From a virus: DNA of 39,696 nucleotides. The translations under genes and the position numbers were made by a program. Of the stretch, positions 25,704-34,248 are shown piece by piece. Under the pieces are notes generated by a model. That model saw nothing but the letters and a program-made list of their open reading frames with translations. It was not told the origin of the DNA and made no database searches. Each line of letters opens with the position of its first letter. The first letter of the stretch is position 1. Location of the stretch: positions 1 through 39,696 of the IMG/VR virus record IMGVR_UViG_3300031746_000066. One strand, 5' to 3'.

Positions 25704-28268
25704 TTAAGCGTTGACGCCGTTAATTTGCATGTTGCCGACCCACATTGTGGTGGTAGTAGCAACCACGCCAACTCGGTACACAGCAGCCAAGGCAGCCGTA
25801 GGAGCTGTAGTACTAAATGCACCTGCCGATGTCAAATAAACTGGCTTACCAATGTCACCGGCAGAAAAGGCTGTGTCAGAAGATCCAAGAGTATGAGTAC
25901 CAGTAGTTAAAACTTGAATTGCTCCAGCAGCAGACACTGCTGAGGCGTTCATTGTTACTCCATAAGCGTAAAATTTGTCTGAGCTAGTTGTGTCTTGATC
26001 TGCTTTATAAGCTCTACCAGCAGTTTCACCGCTTATGGCGTAACGCACAAAGAAAGAGGTATTAGCAGCTAAAGCTTCTCCTGCAACAGTTGACTGGCTA
26101 ACATTAGAGCCAGATGCCCAAGAAAGGACACCAGAACCGTCTGTAGTAAGTGTCTGACCTGGGTTGCCGTCATCCAAAGGAAGAGTCAGGGTGTAGTTGG
26201 CTGCAAGTGCGGATGGAACTTTGAGGTTAACACGGAAAGTGAAGGTACTTTCATACAGTGATAAGGCAGGCCCGGAAGAGTTGGAGTTGTATAAAAGTAA
26301 TGCACCATGGGTTGCTGAAGCGCCATTGAGTGTACTTATCGAAGAACCTACAACAAATGAAGAAATATAGTTACTAACGCTCAGCGGCGACGCTGTTGTA
26401 GATTCCAGGAGGACTTTGAGACCAATGTCTGAATTACTAACACTTGAACCGTAAATGTCGAGCCCAATTCCCGAGTCCCTGGTGTTGTCGACATAGATAG
26501 CAGCATCACCAGTGTTCGCAGAGGGGCTTACCTGAAGACCTTTTTGCGCTGTAACCGATAAGAATTCCGTACCAGCAATGACGACAGCGCCGTCTGTGGC
26601 GTTAGTGGTGATCGTTGCACCGCCGCCGTTCACATCGTTGTCGTAGGCATTTTGGAGTGTAGTATAAGAAGAAACGTTAGTCCAAGTACCATCAGCACGA
26701 AGGAAGTTAGTAGTTCCACCGCCAGAAGCAGGAGCTAAACCTTTAAGAGATGTTGTAAACTGGTTAAGTAGTGCAGTTGCTTGAGTTCCGGTTAAGTCTT
26801 CAGGAGATCCGGTTCCGGCTGTGGCGCGACCCTTAAAGGTAGCTGTGGCAACGTTTGCCAACATTGAATTAGTAACAACACCGCTTGCAATAGTGGTAGC
26901 AAAAGAGCCAGTACCAGAACCTGTAACATTACCGGTCAATGTAATGGTTTGATCGCCAGTGTTGGTGCCGGACAGGTTAGAACCAGTAACAGTGCCAGAG
27001 GCACTAATAGTAGCGGCGCTAAGTGTGCCTGTAATGGTTGGGCTAGCACTAAAGACCACATTACCGGTACCAGTAGTACCTGAAACCGTTGTTCCTTGGA
27101 TAGCTGCAACAGTAGTAGCTTTAGATTCGGACTGGGTAGCCGCAGAGGCAGTTACGTCACCGGTCAACTGGTTGATAGCATTAACTGTTACTATGCCAGT
27201 TTGGCCGTTAACTGAAGCAACAGCATTCGAGTTAACCGATTTTTGCCACACAGATCCACTATAAACAACCCAGTCACCAGCAGCGAAGGTGATGTTACCG
27301 GCACCAAAGTTAACAGTGCCTGCGTCACTTGCAACATAAACGTCACCGGCATTACCTGTTCCGTTGGCTAGTGTAGGTGTGTTGGTGGATGCTGCCCAGG
27401 TACCCAGGTATTCCATAACCGAGTTAGGCAACTGGCTAACAGGGATTTTTCCGCCGCCGTCCAAGGTAGCGATACCGTTGTTAGCGCCTAGTTGGTCAAA
27501 ACGAAGAGCATCACCGTTAGCGGAAGGAGCGCCGAGGCCAGTGACCTTGTTACCACCCATGGCAAGGTTGCCAGACATAGTGTCGCCAGCTTTAGCGACC
27601 TTGCTATCAATCTGGTCTTGAGCGTTGGATGTCAAAGAGTTGATAAATTGGAATTCCGTGCTCGTAACCGATCCATCAGCAATTTTAGTTGCATCGATAG
27701 ATCCAGCGAGCATTGCGCTGGTAATCCCGCTAGCCTTGACTCTTAGGGTGTCGGCATTGATTTCAATGGAAGAGTTGTCAACATTAACAGCAAGATCAAG
27801 AGTTTCGTCCCCACCTGGATTAGTAACCGACTTAGACAATCCTGCACCAGCAGTAATTGTGTTGTTAAGGTAGTCTGCATTTGTATCAGCCGCCGTTACC
27901 TTAACTTTACCGTTACCTGTACTTAAAGCTGAATCGATACCAGCCAAAGCTCCCTTAATGGTAGTGGTAGTAGGAGTAAAGTTTGTATATGTGTTGTCAT
28001 CGCCAATCAGATCGGAACCGGTAACACCAGTAACTGAACTGAGTTCTGTTTCGGTAAAATAGCGGCCATCGTGTGTGTGAGAATTAGTGCCAGTTGCAAA
28101 ATCTGAACCGTTTTGCAAAGCAATCAGATTTGTAACAATAGTTTTGGTTAATTCAACTGGAGTTGAAGTACCAACTTTCAAACTACCTACAATCAAGGTG
28201 TTTTGCGAAATGTCTACGTTTCGCTGAACCCCTAAAACCAAGCGACCAATTAACGACACATCTACCAT
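25704..28268 (-). CDS. Long tail-fibre protein (854 aa)
   Basis: The N-terminus (MVDVSLIGRLVLGVQRN) is followed by a fibre start with HTHDGRYFTETEL, a recurring phage-fibre junction, and a long Asn/Thr/Gly/Ser-rich shaft with repeat units (for example NLSGTNTGDQTITLTGNVTG). The C-terminal 100 residues form a compact beta domain (AIQVLTTGTHTLGSSDTAF) that may be the receptor-binding tip. The composition and position are typical of a trimeric fibre; no peptidase or lyase motif is seen. Confidence 0.82.
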   Translation of the reverse strand: MVDVSLIGRLVLGVQRNVDISQNTLIVGSLKVGTSTPVELTKTIVTNLIALQNGSDFATGTNSHTHDGRYFTETELSSVTGVTGSDLIGDDNTYTNFTPTTTTIKGALAGIDSALSTGNGKVKVTAADTNADYLNNTITAGAGLSKSVTNPGGDETLDLAVNVDNSSIEINADTLRVKASGITSAMLAGSIDATKIADGSVTSTEFQFINSLTSNAQDQIDSKVAKAGDTMSGNLAMGGNKVTGLGAPSANGDALRFDQLGANNGIATLDGGGKIPVSQLPNSVMEYLGTWAASTNTPTLANGTGNAGDVYVASDAGTVNFGAGNITFAAGDWVVYSGSVWQKSVNSNAVASVNGQTGIVTVNAINQLTGDVTASAATQSESKATTVAAIQGTTVSGTTGTGNVVFSASPTITGTLSAATISASGTVTGSNLSGTNTGDQTITLTGNVTGSGTGSFATTIASGVVTNSMLANVATATFKGRATAGTGSPEDLTGTQATALLNQFTTSLKGLAPASGGGTTNFLRADGTWTNVSSYTTLQNAYDNDVNGGGATITTNATDGAVVIAGTEFLSVTAQKGLQVSPSANTGDAAIYVDNTRDSGIGLDIYGSSVSNSDIGLKVLLESTTASPLSVSNYISSFVVGSSISTLNGASATHGALLLYNSNSSGPALSLYESTFTFRVNLKVPSALAANYTLTLPLDDGNPGQTLTTDGSGVLSWASGSNVSQSTVAGEALAANTSFFVRYAISGETAGRAYKADQDTTSSDKFYAYGVTMNASAVSAAGAIQVLTTGTHTLGSSDTAFSAGDIGKPVYLTSAGAFSTTAPTAALAAVYRVGVVATTTTMWVGNMQINGVNA

Positions 28269-28302
28269 GATACCTTCTTATTCTTTTATGTTAAGTAAAG
28301 TT

Positions 28303-28518
28303 TTAGTCTTTACCTGTTAGATTGATTTGATCTATTTGACCTACGGTTGCCTCAATGTTGATGTGCATACCATAGATATTGAGTAACTTATTGGCTTCTA
28401 GTGTAGCTTTATTAACCGCACTTAAAATTTCATTGACTTTGTCGCTGATTTGTGTTGACAAACTATCAATGTCTTCAGACCTCAAAGAATTAACGTCAAC
28501 TTTTCTAACGCGCTCCAT
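28303..28518 (-). CDS. Small helical protein between fibre genes (71 aa)
   Basis: The protein is one or two amphipathic helices (SLSTQISDKVNEILSAVNKA) with no recognised motif. A position between two fibre genes is common for fibre chaperones or small baseplate parts, but nothing here proves that. Confidence 0.65.
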   Translation of the reverse strand: MERVRKVDVNSLRSEDIDSLSTQISDKVNEILSAVNKATLEANKLLNIYGMHINIEATVGQIDQINLTGKD

Positions 28519-28527
28519 AAATACTCC

Positions 28528-30777
28528 TTATAGCTGTCCAACCAATTGAATAGTCAGGACAATATCTTTGTTTACGGGATTGGTATTATTTGCCGCTACA
28601 GATCCAAGTCTTATTACATAGTTACCAGCAACAAAACCACCAGACCCAATTTCAGGTACGGTGTTTGTCAAAGATCCGTCAATAGCTACCCACAATCGAT
28701 CACCTAGGGCAGCGCTGGTAGTAACGTTTTCTAGTCGGCCACCCAAAAGGACATATCCACTAGAACTGTTGTTAATGGCTGTCAGGGTAATTCCAATCAC
28801 TTTTTCCGAATCAGCTTGGATTGTTGGATTGGTTTTTTTGATATACCCAGAAGAATCGATACATACGCAAGACAAAGCGGAAATAGTAGAACCAGATTGA
28901 TTGGTAAAAGCAGACTTTACCATTGCAGAAGCTGGCGAATAAGCTAAAGATGTTATGACGTTAATCGGATCAGACCCATCTCCTTTAGTATAGATTAGGT
29001 CTTTTGTTGTTAAGTCTGTGTAAATACCGGCTTTATTGGATGGTAGTGGATTAGTTGAAACGGGTGTTAATTGAAGACCCGTAGGATCAATTACCCCAGT
29101 AACCTCAAGATCGCCCTGAATACTCATCAGTTTGCCACTGGCACCAGTAATTGTTACTGGCACACCGGTAGATATATTGATAGTATTGCCAGCCAAATAA
29201 GCTGACTGCAGGGTGCTTCCACCTCCACCTCCACTAAAATAAGCCTCTCCAGATAGATCAATTCTAAAAACAACTTCATCTGTTATAAGTAGATCTTGCT
29301 GGATTTGTATTTGATTGCTTTGGGCAGATGGAGCGCCAACTTCATAATAGTCAACACCTAAAACTTGTTGAACTCCGTTAAGAAAAACTAAAAGTTCGCC
29401 ACTGCCAACAATATAGGTACGGCCAGATCCAGCATTTCTTGAATCATTTGGTAGAGTAATTAATGAGCCGCTTGATATTGGACCCGTAACTTGATTGCTA
29501 TTGGCTGGAGCACCAGAAACAACAAGTTTAGCTTCATAATAGATATTCTGATTGATTGTGTCCAGGTGAGGAAAAAGAACAACTTTATTTGTGGCAGTGG
29601 CAAAACCAACAACAAACACAACCTGGCCAGTTGTTGTTGGGGCAGTGCTAGTCACACCGCCAAAAACTGTAGGAGACAAATAAACTCTAGCTCCAAGGGT
29701 AAGGCTACCGCTAGACACGGTAGCTTCACCAGCAACTTGCACTAGACCAGTGGCTCCATTGGCAATATCGGCCACTACAACACCCAAAACGGACCCGCAG
29801 TTTGCTATTGCGTCAGCTTTTGGCAGACTAAGGTATCCGGCTGTGGAAATGTTGCCACCAACAACTGTACCGGCAACTACGGTTGATCCGGTGTTGTTAA
29901 AAAGACTAAGAATAACACTACCGGTAGAACTGCCTGGACCACCAAATTTACGTATCAAGTCAATTACAGCAACCGCACCCTGACGCTTAACCCGAACAGC
30001 TCCAATTGGAATAGATGGGAGCATGGTTGGATATATAGCGCTGGTATTTACAGCATTACTGGAACCGATACTAACATTAATTGCAACTGTGGTAGATCCA
30101 TCTGCCTGAGTGGTGTCTGTAGCTAAAGAGAAAATATACCAAGCATATTCTAGGGTTGTGGGAATAGCAGTAGTAATACCAAGCATACCGGCACTGGTGG
30201 CACCAGTAATTGTACCGGCAGTAAAGTCAATAGTAGCGCCAGCAAATGTTACAACTTTACCCATCAAGGTAAAGGTAAGAGTTTCGCCTTGAAATACGTA
30301 GTCACTGCTTTGAACAGCTACTGTTGAAGTGCTAGTACTAACTAACTCTAACTGTTCCCAATAAGGGTTAGAGACTTCGTCTGGCGTTTCGCCAATAGTA
30401 AAACTTTGACCATTTTTCAGACGATATTCGTCATCAAGAATAACATCAGCACCGTCTCTACGGGCAATTACATATAGATCATTTCTTTGAGGTAAAAGGT
30501 CGGCACTAGCAACAACAACCACACTTAAGGTGGTTGGTGTATTGGTACGAATATTTGCAATAACATAAGCTACAGTGCCAGAATTCATTATCAGGCTGGC
30601 AGCAGTAATTGCGTTAGATGACAAAACCATGCCAGGGACACTGATATAGGCCCCAGACGACCAAGTCAGGGTATTGGTGCCAGAATTCCAACTCCAATTG
30701 CCGCCAGCAATTACCTCAGCGTTATTAAGCTGGTACTCGCCTGAACGGCCCGACAATATGTCTTCTAAATTAGCCAT
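28528..30777 (-). CDS. Modular virion surface protein (749 aa)
   Basis: The N-terminal 130 residues form a beta module (TWSSGAYISVPGMVLSSNAI, then VAYVIANIRTN and DLYVIARRDG) that recurs at the C-terminal end of the 1012-aa protein. The middle contains Gly/Ser-rich beta regions and a module (LLVFLNGVQQVLGVDYYEVG) shared with the 98-aa protein. The C-terminus has a Val-rich beta region (YVLLGGRLENVTTS). It is a structural protein, probably a fibre or a baseplate decoration. Confidence 0.76.
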   Translation of the reverse strand: MANLEDILSGRSGEYQLNNAEVIAGGNWSWNSGTNTLTWSSGAYISVPGMVLSSNAITAASLIMNSGTVAYVIANIRTNTPTTLSVVVVASADLLPQRNDLYVIARRDGADVILDDEYRLKNGQSFTIGETPDEVSNPYWEQLELVSTSTSTVAVQSSDYVFQGETLTFTLMGKVVTFAGATIDFTAGTITGATSAGMLGITTAIPTTLEYAWYIFSLATDTTQADGSTTVAINVSIGSSNAVNTSAIYPTMLPSIPIGAVRVKRQGAVAVIDLIRKFGGPGSSTGSVILSLFNNTGSTVVAGTVVGGNISTAGYLSLPKADAIANCGSVLGVVVADIANGATGLVQVAGEATVSSGSLTLGARVYLSPTVFGGVTSTAPTTTGQVVFVVGFATATNKVVLFPHLDTINQNIYYEAKLVVSGAPANSNQVTGPISSGSLITLPNDSRNAGSGRTYIVGSGELLVFLNGVQQVLGVDYYEVGAPSAQSNQIQIQQDLLITDEVVFRIDLSGEAYFSGGGGGSTLQSAYLAGNTINISTGVPVTITGASGKLMSIQGDLEVTGVIDPTGLQLTPVSTNPLPSNKAGIYTDLTTKDLIYTKGDGSDPINVITSLAYSPASAMVKSAFTNQSGSTISALSCVCIDSSGYIKKTNPTIQADSEKVIGITLTAINNSSSGYVLLGGRLENVTTSAALGDRLWVAIDGSLTNTVPEIGSGGFVAGNYVIRLGSVAANNTNPVNKDIVLTIQLVGQL

Positions 30778-30787
30778 TTAAGCCACC

Positions 30788-31246
30788 TTATGATAAAATT
30801 CGCCAGTCATTTAGGGTAGATGCAAAAACCAACTGCACAAATAACCCATTACGACTAAGGGCTACGCTAGATTGCCCTTGGATAGTAGCTCCACCACCTG
30901 GAGTAACAGTTAAAGCATTGGTACCAAAAGATCCCAAGCCAGATCCGCCATCTATAATAACGATACTGTCCCCTAAAACAGGGCCAGAAGGGAGAGTTAC
31001 GTTTGTGGCAGTTGTGCCGGTGTTAACTATTAGCTGTTGCCAAGAGGTAGCGTTATAAGTAGCTTGATTTGTTACTTCTATTGTAGTATAAGCAAATCGG
31101 CCAATAGGTGCCCAAGATCCAGACAGATACTGATTAAGTCCATTTGCCGAATTAAAATATACGTCCCCTGCCTGCGGGTCTGCAGGAGGGGAAGCCAATG
31201 GAGTAAAAAGAGTACCTTTTCTTATTTTCAGGAATGATTTTGACAT
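30788..31246 (-). CDS. Small virion protein with fibre module (152 aa)
   Basis: The N-terminus has a GDVYFNSANGLNQYLSGSW unit, which also occurs in the 1012-aa protein (GDIYYNTIDNRFRKWDGSGW). The rest is a Thr/Gly-rich beta module ending NGLFVQLVFASTLNDWRIL, related to the modules of the 560-aa protein. It is probably a fibre subunit or adaptor. No clear ribosome-binding site lies close to the ATG. Confidence 0.72.
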   Translation of the reverse strand: MSKSFLKIRKGTLFTPLASPPADPQAGDVYFNSANGLNQYLSGSWAPIGRFAYTTIEVTNQATYNATSWQQLIVNTGTTATNVTLPSGPVLGDSIVIIDGGSGLGSFGTNALTVTPGGGATIQGQSSVALSRNGLFVQLVFASTLNDWRILS

Positions 31247-31306
31247 GTTGCGTTATCTTCCCACGTCCGATAAGCATAAAGATCCGTGGATAAGATTAAG
31301 ATTTGC

Positions 31307-31567
31307 CTAGATCCTTTCTTCTTCAAAATCGTCATGTTCATCTTCGTCGTATTTATCTTCCCAGTTGTTCATTTCTTCCAGAGCAGCAACTTCTTCAATA
31401 TTTTCCAGATGTTTTGCATACATATGGCCAATAATTTGGTCCATAACCAAAGCAACTATTCCAATAATAGTCCATCCATTGCTTCCGGTAAGTATCATAC
31501 CAAGAATAAATAAAGCCCAAACACCGACAGACAAAATTCTAAAGTTTTTCCAGGTTGTGCTATCCAT
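31307..31567 (-). CDS. Small two-TM protein with acidic tail (86 aa)
   Basis: Two hydrophobic segments (about residues 12-28 and 33-45) are followed by a strongly acidic tail (NWEDKYDEDEHDDFEEERI). AAGGAG precedes the ATG by eight bases. It follows one of the 42-bp promoter-like elements. The layout could suit a holin or other membrane effector, but no family is recognised. Confidence 0.68.
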   Translation of the reverse strand: MDSTTWKNFRILSVGVWALFILGMILTGSNGWTIIGIVALVMDQIIGHMYAKHLENIEEVAALEEMNNWEDKYDEDEHDDFEEERI

Positions 31568-31585
31568 TTTTTAATCTCCTTGCTG

Positions 31586-31627
31586 GTTACTAAAATCTTA
31601 TCGGTTGTTTTGTGGAAAACTTTAGTT
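31586..31627 (-). promoter_or_regulatory. 42-bp promoter-like element, copy 1
   Basis: On the minus strand this reads AACTAAAGTTTTCCACAAAA, then CAACCGATAAG and a GTAAC end. It matches the plus-strand copy at 33129-33170 at 39 of 42 positions. It ends about 20 bases before the two-TM gene, so it likely drives that gene. Confidence 0.6.
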
Positions 31628-31653
31628 GATATTTGCTAAGTTTGGTGTAAAAG
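31626..31653 (+). promoter_or_regulatory. Possible sigma70-like promoter for the HODM-like gene
   Basis: TTGATA is followed after 16 bases by TAAAAG. A CGGAGG ribosome-binding site and the ATG of the HODM-like gene follow within about 20 bases. The match is moderate. Confidence 0.35.
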
Positions 31654-31671
31654 TGTTTTCGGAGGTATTTT

Positions 31672-32658
31672 ATGCCAGATCTGGAAATAAACGGATATCG
31701 GTACGTAACTTTAAAAGACAATGACCCTTTTGACTATAACCCAGCCAAAAAAAAAGTTGTACCTTCAAGTCAAGTTATACCTAAAATGGGTACAAGTAGC
31801 AGTATGAATGAGATAGAAACAGATGAAAACTATTATCGCTATACTCGTAATAAGATAGTTACTAGACTACAGTCTCCTATAGAGCTGTTTTATCAAGTTA
31901 GCGACCATTTAGATCTATCAAAAAAAAGATTTGTTACTTCTGTTCTTATGGATATGGCAGTAAAAAGTGCTCCATCTTTTTTTGACAGATTTAATAACAC
32001 CTTTGAAAACAAAAAGATTGGACTGTTCGCTTCTCAAAAGGAAGATGGAGGAGCAATTCTAAGCGATGAGCGTATTAGTGACAAGTTTGTTGATTTTTTT
32101 GATTTTGTGTGCATGCAAATACAAGAAGACGTATTACTTGTAAGTAATATTGACGGCACACCTCGCGTAAGTTTATGTCACTCTTTTGCCCCTAATGGAT
32201 GGGGAGCCAATACTGTCATAAACAAGTCTTTTGAAGAGTTGCATAGCGAAGTGGTGTTTTCTGATAGTAAACTTGTATTTCCTAGTGGCAACAAGTTGGC
32301 CGTTAAGCTTACTAAGTCTTTTTGTAAACTGGAAAGAATTGGAGCTATTGGTTTTTATACAAATCCAATCCTTAATAGGCACCCAGCTCTTAGACCACCA
32401 GATGAATACAACATATTTAATCCCAACAAACCGGAATTATATCTAAAATTTGAAAGGCAGACCATTACTGGATTACCTGAAATAGACTCTTTCCTTTTTA
32501 TAGTTAAAAATTACGTTATAGACGTTTTTGCTCCAGATAAATATATTCAAAATTTGAATATGCTTGAAAACATTGACAAAAATGCTTATTACAGAAACTG
32601 GCTACAGCTTAATGTTGAAAATGTAAAAAATGAACTTAAAAAAAGGATAACACAATGA
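31672..32658 (+). CDS. Heme-dependent oxidative N-demethylase-like protein (HODM alpha/DUF3445 family)
   Basis: The pattern recalls HODM alpha subunits (PF11927), which use heme to remove methyl groups. Seen in order: EDVLLVS (152-158); a 'CH..P.GW' region, SLCHSFAPNGW (167-177), as in the family's 'PSGW' box; a helix ending EELH (H191), where the family has an 'IHaPVP' box; and KFERQTITGLPEIDSFLFIV (259-278), close to the family's 'ERQTL.+LP....LFtI+ty'. The length (328 aa) suits the family. The N-terminal 50 residues are low-complexity. It overlaps the PDZ gene by four bases (ATGA). The substrate and whether heme is bound are unknown. Confidence 0.7.
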   Translation: MPDLEINGYRYVTLKDNDPFDYNPAKKKVVPSSQVIPKMGTSSSMNEIETDENYYRYTRNKIVTRLQSPIELFYQVSDHLDLSKKRFVTSVLMDMAVKSAPSFFDRFNNTFENKKIGLFASQKEDGGAILSDERISDKFVDFFDFVCMQIQEDVLLVSNIDGTPRVSLCHSFAPNGWGANTVINKSFEELHSEVVFSDSKLVFPSGNKLAVKLTKSFCKLERIGAIGFYTNPILNRHPALRPPDEYNIFNPNKPELYLKFERQTITGLPEIDSFLFIVKNYVIDVFAPDKYIQNLNMLENIDKNAYYRNWLQLNVENVKNELKKRITQ

Positions 32659-33134
32659 AATTCTTAGGTATTAGCCTGTTGATACATCTAGCAATAGCCT
32701 TTTTATTGATGTATCGTAAGGCGGAAACTATCAAGCAAGTTCCTAGGTTAACATCTAATAGTGTTGAACAGCCTAAATCATTTGAACCTATTAAAATAAA
32801 AATTTCAGTAGAACCACCTAAACCACAAAAATCTAAGAAAATTGTTAAATATAAAGAAGTTGTTGAGGAGCTTTCTTGTGACAGTTTTTATTATGGTATA
32901 GGTTATACTGGTAGTGTGTATGCGGATGACGAAGGAAAGTGCAACGTAGACAAATTGACCATCAATGCACCCTTATATAGAGCTGGAGTAATACCTGGAG
33001 ACATAATAGAAGGGGTTCCAGGTGAAATTTGTCCCGGTAGAGGAGCAAATGGATCATCATTAAGTGTAACCGTTCGCCACCAGGACACTATTCGGACCAT
33101 TTTATTGCAAAGAGAAAAGATCTGTGAGAACTAA
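32655..33134 (+). CDS. Membrane-anchored PDZ protein with TonB-like linker
   Basis: A hydrophobic anchor (residues 4-19, LGISLLIHLAIAFLLM) is followed by a Pro/Lys-rich spacer (PKSFEPIKIKISVEPPKPQK) like the periplasmic arm of TonB or GspC. Residues 75-155 resemble a PDZ domain: INAPLYRAGVIPGDIIEG with the carboxylate-binding-type loop, then SLSVTVRHQDTIRTILL. Four Cys residues lie in the domain and may pair. It is coupled to the HODM-like gene. Envelope sensing or protein handling is possible; no protease domain is present. Confidence 0.68.
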   Translation: MKFLGISLLIHLAIAFLLMYRKAETIKQVPRLTSNSVEQPKSFEPIKIKISVEPPKPQKSKKIVKYKEVVEELSCDSFYYGIGYTGSVYADDEGKCNVDKLTINAPLYRAGVIPGDIIEGVPGEICPGRGANGSSLSVTVRHQDTIRTILLQREKICEN

Positions 33135-33170
33135 AGTTTTCTACAAAACAACCGATAAGCTTTTGGTAAC
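33129..33170 (+). promoter_or_regulatory. 42-bp promoter-like element, copy 2
   Basis: The sequence reads AACTAAAGTTTTCTACAAAA, then CAACCGATAAG and GTAAC, followed by AAGGAG. It matches copy 1 (minus strand, 31586-31627) at 39 of 42 positions. It lies 12 bases before the start of the 49-aa membrane protein gene and partly overlaps the end of the PDZ gene. Confidence 0.6.
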
Positions 33171-33182
33171 AAGGAGAACATA

Positions 33183-33332
33183 ATGCAATATAATAAATTT
33201 TGGGTAGGTTGGGATTTTGGTGTAGGGATTATTTTTTTAGTTTTAAATCAAACAGTGCTTGGGCTTTTAATGATTGCGGTTGGCTTTGGAACGGCATGGC
33301 TGGAAGCCAAAAAAGAACAAAAAGGTGGTTAA
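33183..33332 (+). CDS. Very small membrane protein (49 aa)
   Basis: A 49-codon frame starts with MQYNKFWVGWDFGVGIIF and has two hydrophobic stretches (about 9-20 and 23-37) and a Lys/Glu-rich tail (EAKKEQKGG). AAGGAG lies six bases before the ATG, and the 42-bp element is just upstream. It is probably a membrane effector; the function is unknown. Confidence 0.68.
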   Translation: MQYNKFWVGWDFGVGIIFLVLNQTVLGLLMIAVGFGTAWLEAKKEQKGG

Positions 33333-33334
33333 TT

Positions 33335-33529
33335 ATGTATACGGCAGTTTACATTATTGACAACAAAAGAATACTTAAGAAAATCGAAAGATTTCCTTAC
33401 AAAACGGCAGCTGTTACCTGGTTATTGTTAAACCAGTTTGAGCAGCAAGAAGACAAATGGGTTAATCCTTTTTCTAACGATGTTGCCACAATATATTCTA
33501 ATTTAGAAGAGAGCGAAAATGATGATTAA
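33335..33529 (+). CDS. Hypothetical protein (64 aa)
   Basis: This frame was started at the ATG with GGTGG six bases before it (MYTAVYIIDNKRILKKIERF); the longer upstream reading lies inside the membrane-protein gene and is not credible. A short beta-alpha protein with a Gln/Glu-rich region is predicted. No function is recognised. It overlaps the next gene start. Confidence 0.65.
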   Translation: MYTAVYIIDNKRILKKIERFPYKTAAVTWLLLNQFEQQEDKWVNPFSNDVATIYSNLEESENDD

Positions 33530-33722
33530 ATCAGTTTGGGGAAACGTTACCTTTATCTCAGCTAGTTATAACTGGCCAATCCCAGTTAAACACTATTGCC
33601 ACACATGCCAAAAACGTACACTACAGCTTGAAGGTAAGCCATACTGGCTTGATATGAAGCCTGTGCAAGACTTTGAATGCGCTAAGTGTGGTGACAAGGT
33701 CACAAAAAGAGCTACAATATGA
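33519..33722 (+). CDS. Small zinc-ribbon protein (67 aa)
   Basis: Two CxxC knuckles (CHTC near 27-30 and CAKC near 54-57) are spaced to form a zinc ribbon. A basic, aromatic chain surrounds them. It might bind nucleic acid or a protein partner. Its stop overlaps the lipoprotein start by four bases (ATGA). Confidence 0.68.
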   Translation: MMIKSVWGNVTFISASYNWPIPVKHYCHTCQKRTLQLEGKPYWLDMKPVQDFECAKCGDKVTKRATI

Positions 33723-34006
33723 AAAAGGTTTTTGTTTTAGTATTTTTGCTTGGATGTGGCAAAAGCGAAGATGCTATGATGGAAAGAATGTCTGATATAG
33801 ACTATCGGCATAATCTTATGCAAAACCGCATTATAGAGCAAGAAAGAAAGTTAAACCAACTTGGTGCTCAAATAAGAGATACCGAGCAACAATTAGATCA
33901 AATTAGAGGTTTATTGGAAGTTTACATAGAAAAAGCGGAAAAAGCTTTTAATTCTATTGAGTTAAAGATTGAAAAAGAATCTAAACCTAAAAGGAAAAAG
34001 AAATGA
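33719..34006 (+). CDS. Predicted lipoprotein with coiled coil (95 aa)
   Basis: A very short signal sequence ends in a lipobox FLLGC, which places the lipid anchor on C13. A coiled coil (about 25-80) and a basic Lys-rich end follow. Such proteins often act in the envelope, for example as outer-membrane spanins or exclusion factors. The function is unproven. It lies in a string of genes with four-base overlaps. Confidence 0.72.
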   Translation: MKKVFVLVFLLGCGKSEDAMMERMSDIDYRHNLMQNRIIEQERKLNQLGAQIRDTEQQLDQIRGLLEVYIEKAEKAFNSIELKIEKESKPKRKKK

Positions 34007-34248
34007 AAGAAAGGTTTGTTGGATTATATCTAATGAAAGATGCCATGGAATGGAAAGAGTATACCCACAAAAGTAAAGAAAGTGAGGTGGCTACCGAGCT
34101 TTTACTTAGGTGTTCAGAAATGAACAACTATAATGACGAATCTTGGCATCTAAAAGCGGCCAAAATTGTACGTCAAGGCTTAAGGCCGGATGGAGTATGG
34201 GTAAATCGTGACGTGGTTTTGTATCGAGAGTTCAGTAAACGTAAGTAG
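34003..34248 (+). CDS. Hypothetical protein (81 aa)
   Basis: The protein is small and soluble-looking with a beta start (RFVGLYLMKDAMEWKEY) and a basic end. No motif is recognised. It is the last plus-strand gene of the island and its 3' end overlaps the converging minus-strand gene by 17 bases. Confidence 0.6.
   Translation: MKERFVGLYLMKDAMEWKEYTHKSKESEVATELLLRCSEMNNYNDESWHLKAAKIVRQGLRPDGVWVNRDVVLYREFSKRK

Noticed and set aside
26959-27264. Plus-strand frame of 101 codons opposite the 854-aa fibre gene
   Set aside because: Antisense to repetitive fibre sequence; composition mirrors the fibre and no ribosome-binding site is present.
31240-31274. TTGACA and CCGATAAG on the plus strand near 31240-31274
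   Set aside because: The spacing is 21 bases between TTGACA and CCGATAAG, too long for a promoter. The AAAGTTTT partner is missing, and the direction would be antisense to the two-TM gene.
31256-31284. Inverted repeat ATCTT.CCACG ... CGTGG.AAGAT near the 31247-31306 gap as a terminator
   Set aside because: The loop is about 19 bases and the stem is interrupted; there is no clean U-tract. It might be an operator, but I cannot support either reading.
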